A DNA stretch of 6,251 nucleotides from CAJXCL01 sp964394335 (GCA_964394335.1 CAYMVZ010000121.1:1-6251); one strand, 5' to 3'; counted from the first letter of the stretch, positions 1 to 5,541 are shown. A program made the numbers and translations. Notes: generated by a model not told the origin, from the sequence alone.

Positions 1-861
1 CCATGACCGCCAATCTTCTGAAATTATCCCATCCTTTTTGTAGCGATGCAATGCGTCTTTACAAGAACAATTTCTTTCTAAATTCTGTATAAGCTCAATA
101 GATTTTCGGATAATCGCAGGAAATCTTTTACTTGAAGAAGAGACTTTTTTTCGTTCATCCGTATTTATCATTCCTTCAAAGAGTTCTCCTTTTTTAAAAG
201 GACGATCGGATATTCCTTCCGCGAAATTCGTGAGGTAACAAATTGGCGCATAGCACATCTCAAGTTCTCGCGCGAGAAAGGTTTCCGGGATTAGGGTCAT
301 TCCAACCAAATCCCCGCCTGATATTTTATATTTATTAATTTCAGCAGGGGTTTCAAGGCGTGGTCCCTGAGTGCAAACATAAACCCCTTTATTATGGAAT
401 TTCAAATTAAGCTCCTGGAGGGCTTTTATCAGTACCTCTCTAGTTTCTTCACAAAAAGGAGATTTAAGTCTGATAAAACCAATACCTTTCTTCTCAAAAA
501 AAGTATAGTGGCGATTTTTTGTTTCATCAATTATGTCGTGTGGCAGAGCAAAATCTCCAACGGAAAATCCATTGTTAATTATTCCGGGTCCGGACCATGA
601 AATAATCCTTTCCACTTGACACTCTTTTAAGGCCCAGATATTTGCGCGATAATTCACGAAAGGAGCTGATATGGAGTATCTTTCTTCTCCGTGTCTGGAT
701 AGAAAAAGGAAGTTAATGCCATCTTCAGAAAATCTATGGATAGGAGCGCTTTCTCCAAATGGTGTGGGAATTTTTTTACATTCCAGATTTGTTCCAAGAT
801 CACCATTACCTAAGATGTCATAACCGCCACTTCCGGCAATAACCGCAAATTTAGCATCCAT
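1..861 (-). CDS. mtnP: MtnP/PNP-family purine nucleoside (methylthioadenosine or methylthioinosine) phosphorylase, C-terminus cut by window edge
   Basis: The 287 visible codons have no stop and reach base 1, so the extreme C-terminus is missing; family members are usually about 250-290 residues, so little is lost. The enzyme cleaves a purine nucleoside with phosphate, in the cytosol, in purine and methylthioadenosine salvage. Visible family blocks are the N-terminal glycine loop GSGGYD (residues 10-15), the phosphate-site RHG (56-58), VNYRANIWALKE (69-80), GDFALP (102-107), CTQGPRLETPAEI (163-175) and GGDLVGMT (182-189). In adenine-specific MTA phosphorylases the base pocket reads TDYD; here the equivalent is TNFA with Asn212, the residue type used by 6-oxopurine enzymes. 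Methylthioinosine, inosine or guanosine are therefore at least as likely substrates as MTA. The segment SWSGPGIIN (89-97) also departs from the usual SAVGSL. The ATG at 861 is the only good start before an in-frame stop at 919-921; no Shine-Dalgarno site precedes it. Confidence 0.9.
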   Translation of the reverse strand, partial: MDAKFAVIAGSGGYDILGNGDLGTNLECKKIPTPFGESAPIHRFSEDGINFLFLSRHGEERYSISAPFVNYRANIWALKECQVERIISWSGPGIINNGFSVGDFALPHDIIDETKNRHYTFFEKKGIGFIRLKSPFCEETREVLIKALQELNLKFHNKGVYVCTQGPRLETPAEINKYKISGGDLVGMTLIPETFLARELEMCYAPICYLTNFAEGISDRPFKKGELFEGMINTDERKKVSSSSKRFPAIIRKSIELIQNLERNCSCKDALHRYKKDGIISEDWRSW

Positions 862-920
862 ATTTTTTAAACCGCAGAGTGGCGGGGCCACAACCAGATG
901 GGCTGCCGCCCAATCTGCTT
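862..920 (-). promoter_or_regulatory. Structured 5' leader of the phosphorylase gene (candidate three-way-junction RNA)
   Basis: Read on the minus strand, the short leader folds almost completely. A closing stem pairs GCAGA (918-914) with TCTGC (878-874). Inside it lie a hairpin TGGGC-GGCA-GCCCA (912-899) and a hairpin GTGGC-CCC-GCCAC (891-879). A competing fold exists: CAGAT (917-913) can instead pair with ATCTG (899-895), stacking on the first hairpin as a nine-pair stem with one bulged T. The same 5' strand thus has two exclusive partners. The 3' strand of the closing stem ends 12 bases before the ATG. It does not match any riboswitch class I can recognise. Function is inference; a protein operator or chance GC-rich pairing are alternatives. 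Confidence 0.4.
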
Positions 921-926
921 AAAAAA

Positions 927-954
927 ATTGTACTAAAATAACACAGTTATACAA
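927..954 (-). promoter_or_regulatory. Candidate sigma-70-type promoter of the phosphorylase gene
   Basis: On the minus strand a -35-like TTGTAT (954-949) is followed after 16 bases by TACAAT (932-927), a five-of-six match to the -10 consensus. Transcription would start near 920, exactly where the structured leader begins. The -35 box is weak, with only TTG matching. Confidence 0.45.
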
Positions 955-955
955 G

Positions 956-1067
956 TTTGCAGTACAGAGTACGCGGAGATTAATAGAGGAACCAGGGATC
1001 AGAAATTAAAAACCCGACCCCTTATCCCAATCCCTGAATCTTTTTTATGCATTCTCTGCACTGCAAA
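956..1067. repeat. 112-bp nested inverted-repeat element (REP/MITE-like)
   Basis: The outer arms at 956-969 and 1054-1067 are complementary at 13 of 14 positions; the exception is a G/T-type mismatch that could wobble in RNA. An inner pair, CAGGGAT (993-999) with ATCCCTG (1030-1036), is perfect over 7 bp. The minus strand of the core carries GGGGTCGGGTTTTTAATT (about 1022-1005), reminiscent of motifs I associate with REP elements mobilised by IS200/IS605-like (RAYT) transposases; that link is from memory, not from a search. No transposase and no target-site duplication are visible. The element begins two bases after the dsbA-like stop codon and ends just upstream of the phosphorylase promoter. 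It could also affect the 3' end of the dsbA-like mRNA, though there is no classic U-tract terminator. Confidence 0.5.
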
Positions 1068-1068
1068 T

Positions 1069-1683
1069 CTATTTATTCGGTAACAATTTAGAAATGATCA
1101 AATCCAGGTTTTCAGTCATTTTTTCTACACCGCCTCCCACTATCCTGGGAGTTACTTTAATCACATCATTTAAAATTATCGTAGGGGTCTCATTGGCCCT
1201 ATATTTAGAGGCCAACTCCATGCCTTGTCTTACTTTTGTGATCAAATTATTATGGTTTCTAACGTCTTCCGCTATTCCTGATTCGCTTATGATGAAATTC
1301 ACAACACGCGGATCAAAAATTTGCGCCCCTCCCTGAAAATTGGCATCGAAAATATTCTTTGTAACTTCTTCGGCCTTTCCTTTACTTTGCGCCAAATAAA
1401 AAGCGATAGCTGGAAATTCTGTCTGCTTTCCCCAGAAAACTGGAATTTTTACATAAACAAGTTTATTGCCATATTTGCGTTCAAGGTTTTTGGAATGAGT
1501 TAAGAATTTATAACAATGTCCGCAGGAAAAATTGAAAAACTCAACTATCGTAACGCGATCTTTTCCGAAGGCTTTATTAATATCACCGAGAAGCTCATAT
1601 TTCCCGGGTAATTTTTTCAATGCAAAACTTGTAATTGGAAAAAACAATATCGCAGCCAACAATATTATTAATATCTTTTTCAT
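1069..1683 (-). CDS. Exported DsbA-like thiol:disulfide oxidoreductase
   Basis: A 204-residue protein of the thioredoxin-like DsbA family, predicted to form or shuffle disulfides in periplasmic proteins. A signal peptide covers residues 1-21 (MKK, a hydrophobic stretch, then SFA before LKK). The active site is CGHC at 54-57, preceded by the strand VTIVEFFNFS; E. coli DsbA has CPHC, so the dipeptide differs and the redox potential cannot be assumed. The cis-proline loop is probably TP at 166-167 (NETPTII). The region between holds the usual helical insertion. Length is normal for the family. The start is secure: AAAGGAGG lies at 1696-1689 with five bases to the ATG. It follows the cytochrome gene by 86 bp, and a role in keeping the heme-binding or CGC cysteines in the right redox state is plausible but inferred. 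It resembles DsbA more than CcmG/ResA because of its insertion and length. Confidence 0.9.
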   Translation of the reverse strand: MKKILIILLAAILFFPITSFALKKLPGKYELLGDINKAFGKDRVTIVEFFNFSCGHCYKFLTHSKNLERKYGNKLVYVKIPVFWGKQTEFPAIAFYLAQSKGKAEEVTKNIFDANFQGGAQIFDPRVVNFIISESGIAEDVRNHNNLITKVRQGMELASKYRANETPTIILNDVIKVTPRIVGGGVEKMTENLDLIISKLLPNK

Positions 1684-1688
1684 AAAAA

Positions 1689-1753
1689 CCTCCTTTAAAA
1701 TAGTAAAATCCTTTTTGTGTTATATTAGTTTTTCTCAATGACCTCAACGACCT
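1689..1753 (-). promoter_or_regulatory. Candidate promoter with tandem 9-bp repeat, and Shine-Dalgarno site, of the dsbA-like gene
   Basis: Minus-strand TTGAGG (1747-1742) and TATAAC (1724-1719) are separated by 17 bases, giving a start near 1712 and a leader of about 28 bases. Two adjacent copies of AGGTCRTTG (1753-1745 and 1744-1736, one mismatch) span the -35 box, as a regulator site might. AAAGGAGG at 1696-1689 is a near-perfect ribosome binding site. The gene may therefore be transcribed on its own as well as with the cytochrome upstream. Confidence 0.45.
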
Positions 1754-1769
1754 TTGCGGAGAATAATTC

Positions 1770-3137
1770 CTAATGTTTTATTTTTTTCCAATAGGTTGAA
1801 AATTTATAATTGGGGCTGTTTTCTCTGGTATGGCATGCTAAACAAGAATCTTCAGTGAGTTTTTTATAAAGCTTAAGAAGTTTTTTCTCTTCCGTTATGT
1901 GGTCTCGCATTCTTAATTTCATATGACTGCTACCTGCTCCATGACATGCCTCACACTGAACATTTATTAATTTTGGTGTTGTACTTTCCGACAAAAACCC
2001 TCCATCCTGCTTAAAACCTGTAGTATGGCATATGAGACATTCCGGATCAAAGGTTTTATTGGCCTCTTTTAGTGATTTAAAAGAATGGGAATGGCCACTT
2101 TTCTTCCAAACAGCGTATTCATGTTTATGGCATTTTTTACAGGCAATTTCGGTAATGAAATTTCCTTTTCTTGCACTTTTCTTATTCTGCAACCATTTCA
2201 GAAAAAGCTGCTTTGTTTCTTCATTGTATTTGTCATAAATAGATTGCACCAGTTGACTATCATTAATTTTATGGTTAAGTGGAATATATTCATTGGAAAT
2301 TTTTTGAATCTTTTGTTTGTCAATGGCTACCGATATTTTTCCTAAATACTGTCCTCGTTCTCGAACATGAACCATAATTTTTTTTCCAGTTATTTCAGGA
2401 TTAACCATTAGGTCAGTTTCATCCAGGTGTCCATTTATAACAATATCGACACCGTCGAAATTGAACAGTTCTTTTGCCTTGTTTTTTTCCATGTGCGTAA
2501 GCAACAAGATAATATTTGCTTCACCGTCCGCTTTAAGCTTTCTTAATATTTTTTCTAATCTAATCGCTGGATCCTCTATTTTGAGCTTTGTTTGTCCCTC
2601 TGCAAATATCAGTTCTGGTCCTAACAGTCCAATAACGGCAACTTTTGTTCCATCGTCAAATTTTTTTAAATAGTAGTTTATTGTTTTCTCATCTTTAATA
2701 TTTTTATTCTCTACATTACTGAGAACCCAATGATCAAATGATCCCTGGTTGAAAATTTCCTCACCATAAACAAAATCTTTTTCTCCTAAAAGCGCTGCAT
2801 CATAACCCATTTTATTCAAGCCTTCGATCATAGTCTTCGCTTTTAATTTTCCCTGCCCGGTCGGTTCTTTAAAGCTATCGCCCGCATCCAGCAGCAGAAT
2901 GTTTTTGTTAGTAGAGCGTTCTTTTTCAATAATCGTTGCCCGTCTAAGAATTCCCCCCAAATCCCCTTCTTCCGCACAACCACAAGGTTTTAGTTCCCCC
3001 AAAACAGAGCCTGTATAAAGGATGATGAGAGATTCTTCAGCGAATGCAGGAATGGAAATTAGACAGAACAGGATAAACGCCGTCAGAAAACTTGTCCGAT
3101 ATTTTTTTGCGCTACTGTTGATATTTAACTTATTCAT
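1770..3137 (-). CDS. Exported fusion of a degenerate 5'-nucleotidase (UshA)-like metallophosphatase domain and a tetraheme cytochrome c554-type domain
   Basis: This protein has 455 residues from the chosen ATG. Residues 1-33 are a signal peptide (AFA before EES), so it acts outside the cytoplasmic membrane. Residues about 36-285 follow the calcineurin-like/5'-nucleotidase fold: ILYTGSVLGEL, LLDAGDSF (82-89), LLTHME and INGH (234-237). Several metal ligands are changed: the DxH of block 1 is SxL, the GNHE block is GEKD, and GHxH is GHLD. A Cys-Gly-Cys (52-54) follows block 1. The C-terminal part has four CXXCH heme sites: CKKCH (333-337), CLICH (367-371), CEACH (395-399) and CLACH (432-436), with extra histidines (HKHEY, SGHSHS) suited to axial ligation, as in c554-like cytochromes. 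An electron-transfer role is likely and phosphatase activity doubtful. The open frame reaches a TTG at 3161, but the ATG at 3137 gives a cleaner signal peptide. Confidence 0.85.
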   Translation of the reverse strand: MNKLNINSSAKKYRTSFLTAFILFCLISIPAFAEESLIILYTGSVLGELKPCGCAEEGDLGGILRRATIIEKERSTNKNILLLDAGDSFKEPTGQGKLKAKTMIEGLNKMGYDAALLGEKDFVYGEEIFNQGSFDHWVLSNVENKNIKDEKTINYYLKKFDDGTKVAVIGLLGPELIFAEGQTKLKIEDPAIRLEKILRKLKADGEANIILLLTHMEKNKAKELFNFDGVDIVINGHLDETDLMVNPEITGKKIMVHVRERGQYLGKISVAIDKQKIQKISNEYIPLNHKINDSQLVQSIYDKYNEETKQLFLKWLQNKKSARKGNFITEIACKKCHKHEYAVWKKSGHSHSFKSLKEANKTFDPECLICHTTGFKQDGGFLSESTTPKLINVQCEACHGAGSSHMKLRMRDHITEEKKLLKLYKKLTEDSCLACHTRENSPNYKFSTYWKKIKH

Positions 3138-3317
3138 AAAGCGGAGAGGCTCCGCAACCAAAGCGTTTGTGAGCGTTTTTTCAGCGAGCTTAAATAGCCA
3201 AAATCCTTACGCTGAAAGATTCTCTTTTCCAAGAATCTTTCAAATGAGCTTTCGCTCCGGTAAGCAAACAAAAGAACTGGTTCAAAAAAACAAGCTTTTA
3301 CATTATACAAGAAATAA
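3138..3317 (-). promoter_or_regulatory. Hairpin-rich intergenic region, probable leader of the cytochrome gene
   Basis: A perfect -10 box TATAAT lies at 3307-3302 on the minus strand without a convincing -35, implying a leader of about 158 bases. Downstream stems are: GAGC-GAAA-GCTC (3257-3246), a perfect 10-bp hairpin GAAAGATTCT/AGAATCTTTC (3241-3232 with 3223-3214, 8-base loop), and GCGGAG-CCT-CTCCGC (3155-3141) ending three bases before the ATG. CTTAC (about 3264-3260) can pair with GTAAG (about 3211-3207), enclosing the first two as a three-way junction. TTTCAGCG (3217-3210) can instead pair with CGCTGAAA (3186-3179), which would open the 10-bp hairpin. The only Shine-Dalgarno-like GGAG (3153-3150) sits inside the last stem. 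A dispersed intergenic repeat is an alternative explanation. Confidence 0.45.
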
Positions 3318-4277
3318 CTATCTGCTCTGCCATGCCATATAAGCGGCTCCTAAGAGTCCGGCGTCATTTCCACATTTTGCTTTTACTATCTTAACCCTTT
3401 CACCCGGAACTTTATAGGTTCTCTGTTTCATTTGAGAAACAGCTTCCTCAATAAAGAATTCCCATGCTGGAAGTACTCCACCGCCAATAATAATCATTTC
3501 CAAATTCAAAATATTAATTAAATCGGCAAAACCTATCCCTAAATATTTTCCCATTTCTTTAAAAATGGTTTTTGAAAGAGGGTCTCCTTTTTTAGCCAGA
3601 TCACATAATAGTTCAGATGTTATATTATCCGGATTGTCGTTGGCTAATTCCCTTAACCGCTTTGAGTCGTTTCCATCATTAAACTTTTTCTTTGCCATAT
3701 TTACAATTCCGATAGCAGAAGAGTATCTTTCCATACAACCCCTACCGCCGCATGGGCACAACAAGCCTTCCGGCTCTACTACAATATGTCCTACCTCACC
3801 TGCCATTCCGGTCATTCCCTTCCAGATAAATCCGTTTAAGACTATGCCACCGCCAATACCCGTCCCAAGAGTCATGCAACAGAAATGTTTATATCCTTTT
3901 CCGGCTCCCACCCAGCCTTCTCCTAAGGCTGCAGCGTTAGCGTCGTTGTCAATAACAAAAGGGATATTTGTCTTTTCCTTAAGCGAGGCTTGCAAATCAA
4001 AATCTATCCAGTGAGGAAAGTGAGGAGATTTGGTGACAATACCTTTTTCAGAAAAAATGGCTCCGGGAATTCCAAAACCTATCGCTTCAGGGTCTTTTCC
4101 CATCTTCTGTGATAAATCTTCAATCACATCAAGCATATTCGCTACAGGTTGGAAATGCCCTTTTTTTGCTGCCGATTCTTTCTTTGCGCTAAATACTATA
4201 TCTCCAGCTTTGGATACAACACCACCTTTAATAAAGGTTCCGCCAAGATCAATCCCGATAACATATTTTTTAGTCAT
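3318..4277 (-). CDS. ROK-family sugar kinase (glucokinase-like)
   Basis: A full-length 319-residue cytosolic kinase that should phosphorylate glucose or a related hexose with ATP (or polyphosphate in some relatives). The N-terminal phosphate loop DLGGTFIKGG is at 10-19, followed by GFGIPGAI (67-74). The catalytic aspartate is D112 in NDANAAALGE (111-120). The second phosphate loop is TLGTGIGGGIVLNG (136-149). The ROK zinc site is complete: H164 in EVGH and the cysteines of CPCGGRGC (174-181). The adenosine-side motif IIIGGGV is at 262-268. Length and motif order are typical of bacterial glucokinases of this family; N-acetylmannosamine or fructokinase activity cannot be excluded, and no DNA-binding N-terminal domain is present, so it is a kinase and not a NagC-type repressor. 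It lies 54 bp after the rpoH-like gene, consistent with co-transcription. No Shine-Dalgarno site precedes the ATG (TTAAATAA just before it). Confidence 0.93.
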   Translation of the reverse strand: MTKKYVIGIDLGGTFIKGGVVSKAGDIVFSAKKESAAKKGHFQPVANMLDVIEDLSQKMGKDPEAIGFGIPGAIFSEKGIVTKSPHFPHWIDFDLQASLKEKTNIPFVIDNDANAAALGEGWVGAGKGYKHFCCMTLGTGIGGGIVLNGFIWKGMTGMAGEVGHIVVEPEGLLCPCGGRGCMERYSSAIGIVNMAKKKFNDGNDSKRLRELANDNPDNITSELLCDLAKKGDPLSKTIFKEMGKYLGIGFADLINILNLEMIIIGGGVLPAWEFFIEEAVSQMKQRTYKVPGERVKIVKAKCGNDAGLLGAAYMAWQSR

Positions 4278-4303
4278 TTATTTAATATCATTTCGGATTT
4301 ATT

Positions 4304-4328
4304 ACTGATGTGGCATATCCAAGTCAGT
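4304..4328. other. Weak hairpin between the sigma-factor and kinase genes
   Basis: ACTGA (4304-4308) pairs with TCAGT (4324-4328) around an inner TGG/CCA stem and a five-base loop. There is no U-tract, so it is not a convincing terminator; it could be a processing or stability element, or chance. Confidence 0.25.
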
Positions 4329-4331
4329 GAT

Positions 4332-5252
4332 TTATTCATTAACTCTTTCTCCTGTATTTACCAAATCTGGGTATTCTTTTTTTATGAAGCTTTTTAACCT
4401 GGCAAAAAGTCTCTGTTCTGCCTGCCGTACAGCTTCCCTGGTAATGCCGGATCGGTCTGCAATTACCTGTAGGGTATCCGGGTTATTCGACATAATACGA
4501 TTTTCCAAGATATCCCTGTCACTCTTTTTCAAATCTGATTTAAAGTTCGAAATTCTTTTCCGTAAATCAGAGTGAAAAAGTGTTTTAATAAATTCATCCT
4601 CAGTGTTTCCTGCCGTCTCTGGTAATATATCAATCAATTCGCCCTGTTCATTATCCCCAGCTGGTGAATGCAAAGATAGATCCGAAGCGCCAAGGCTCTT
4701 ATCCACTTCAACGATTTCTTGAGGGGAAACATTAAAATGAGCGGCTAACAACTTAGGTGTTGGTGAAAAACCTTCGGCAAGAAGCCGGTCTTTTTCCTTT
4801 TTAAGATTATATAATAATTTGCGGCGTGTATTCGTAGTGCCAACCTTTACCATGCGCCAGTTGTCCATAATGTATTTCAGAATATAAGCTTTTATCCACC
4901 AGGTGGCATAAGCGGGAAGTCTTACGCCCTTTAAGGGATCAAACTTTTTAACTGCATACATGAGCCCTGTATTTCCTTCCTGAATAAGGTCGAGAAGGTT
5001 CTGAAATTCTCTCTTGAATTTCATGGCAATTCTTACTACTAACATAAGGTTAGAAGCAACCAATTGGTATGCGACATCAGGGTCTCCTTCTTTCCCGTAT
5101 TTGACTGCCAGGGAATATTCTTCTTCTGCTGTCAACTCGGGGTACTGTTTGATTTCGTTGATATAGGCTTGAAGCGGATCACGAACAACCAGTGATTGCT
5201 CTTGTTTTTTCTTTTTTTTCACCAACCAGTTTTTTTTCTTCTTTTTACTCAT
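4332..5252 (-). CDS. rpoH: RpoH-like (sigma-32 type) RNA polymerase sigma factor
   Basis: A 306-residue group 3 sigma factor that directs RNA polymerase core, classically to heat-shock promoters. Region 1.2 covers about 25-58 (DPLQAYINEIKQYPELTAEEE). Region 2 covers about 59-135, with the core-binding DLIQEGNTGLMYAVKKFDP and the -10 recognition stretch WWIKAYILKYIMDNWRMVKVGTT. The RpoH box between regions 2 and 3, RRKLLYNLKK (143-152), matches the E. coli QRKLFFNLRK region and separates this from RpoD and RpoS. Region 3 is about 160-200; the region 4 helix-turn-helix is at about 258-290 (LQVIADRSGITREAVRQAEQRL). The N-terminus has an unusual lysine-rich extension with two KKKKK blocks (3-7 and 12-16). 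The ATG at 5252 is the only start upstream of region 1.2; no Shine-Dalgarno site is seen, and the promoter sits so close that the mRNA may be leaderless. A divergent clade with another regulon is possible. Confidence 0.88.
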   Translation of the reverse strand: MSKKKKKNWLVKKKKKQEQSLVVRDPLQAYINEIKQYPELTAEEEYSLAVKYGKEGDPDVAYQLVASNLMLVVRIAMKFKREFQNLLDLIQEGNTGLMYAVKKFDPLKGVRLPAYATWWIKAYILKYIMDNWRMVKVGTTNTRRKLLYNLKKEKDRLLAEGFSPTPKLLAAHFNVSPQEIVEVDKSLGASDLSLHSPAGDNEQGELIDILPETAGNTEDEFIKTLFHSDLRKRISNFKSDLKKSDRDILENRIMSNNPDTLQVIADRSGITREAVRQAEQRLFARLKSFIKKEYPDLVNTGERVNE

Positions 5253-5258
5253 GATTTC

Positions 5259-5296
5259 ATTATACAGTTGGCCTTATGATTTTCAAAATATAAGGC
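5259..5296 (-). promoter_or_regulatory. rpoH-like gene promoter overlapped by a 26-bp dyad operator candidate
   Basis: Minus-strand TTGAAA (5286-5281) and a perfect TATAAT (5264-5259) are 16 bases apart, a strong sigma-70-type promoter. The expected start falls at about 5252, the first base of the ATG, so the message would be leaderless or nearly so. GCCTTAT (5271-5277) and ATAAGGC (5290-5296) form a dyad whose centre, ATTTT-C-AAAAT (5279-5289), is itself palindromic; the dyad covers the -35 box and part of the spacer. A repressor bound there would block polymerase. It is not a CIRCE element, which has TTAGCACTC arms. Confidence 0.5.
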
Positions 5297-5474
5297 TAAA
5301 TATTGCGAATTTTGTCAGCTATAAATGGAATCACGGTGCGACCCAACCGCAACCATAAATTACTCTAATCCTTTTGCCATCCCCATCCCCATTTTCATGA
5401 GGATAAACTCCAGCAGGAATCTATTTGATAATTTTCTCATGCTATAGTAGAAACGTAATTAGCATCTTTTTTTT
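5297..5474. other. Intergenic DNA with no supported gene
   Basis: Together with the flanking promoter regions this makes up the 289-bp gap between the divergent genes. I see no RNA gene and no ORF with a start, ribosome site and convincing composition. A 29-codon open stretch on the minus strand (5420-5331) reads like protein but lacks a start codon. A GGGGAT direct repeat lies on the minus strand at about 5391-5376. Confidence 0.5.
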
Positions 5475-5475
5475 G

Positions 5476-5541
5476 TAAGTACTTAAAAATATGGTAATAA
5501 GCGGCAAAAACTGATATGTTATAATCACTTGGGAGAGCATT
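5476..5541 (+). promoter_or_regulatory. Extended -10 promoter, ribosome site and palindrome upstream of the dinB-like gene
   Basis: A perfect TATAAT lies at 5520-5525 with TG one base before it (5517-5518), an extended -10 that needs no strong -35; none is visible. Transcription would start near 5532, within GGGAGAG (5531-5537), so the leader would be only about ten bases and the ribosome site GGAG would sit at the very 5' end. A 10-bp palindrome TAAGTACTTA (5476-5485), imperfectly extended by flanking T and A bases, is a possible operator; it does not match LexA boxes I know. Confidence 0.45.

Noticed and set aside
394..600. Plus-strand ORF of 68 codons
   Set aside because: It is antisense to conserved phosphorylase motifs, with no family resemblance and no ribosome site.
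862..920. Hammerhead ribozyme or rho-independent terminator before the phosphorylase
   Set aside because: The three-way junction lacks the CTGATGA and GAAA core of hammerheads, and no T-run follows any stem.
3138..3161. TTG start at 3161 for the cytochrome gene, adding eight residues
   Set aside because: The extension lacks a ribosome site and encodes the GC-rich hairpin; the ATG at 3137 gives a normal signal peptide.
3207..3264. Cyclic-di-GMP (GEMM) riboswitch in the cytochrome leader
   Set aside because: The GAAA tetraloop and junction were suggestive, but the conserved GEMM core and its tetraloop-receptor arrangement are not present.
3274..3283. GAACTGGTTC palindrome as a LexA box
   Set aside because: The half-sites are two bases apart, unlike the Bacillus-type GAAC-N4-GTTC box, and it lies in front of a cytochrome gene.
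3022..3342. Plus-strand ORF of 106 codons over the cytochrome start and leader
   Set aside because: It lies opposite the signal peptide, hairpin leader and kinase end, has no recognisable domain or ribosome site, and the minus-strand genes explain the sequence.
3565..4014. Plus-strand ORF of 149 codons
   Set aside because: It is antisense to the core of the ROK kinase; the proline- and serine-rich translation is what the reverse of glycine-rich kinase loops gives.
5360..5440. Minus-strand 26-codon ORF (MRKLSNRFLLEF...)
   Set aside because: It has no Shine-Dalgarno site, a repetitive MKMGMGM tail made by a GGGGAT repeat, and no resemblance to a known small protein.
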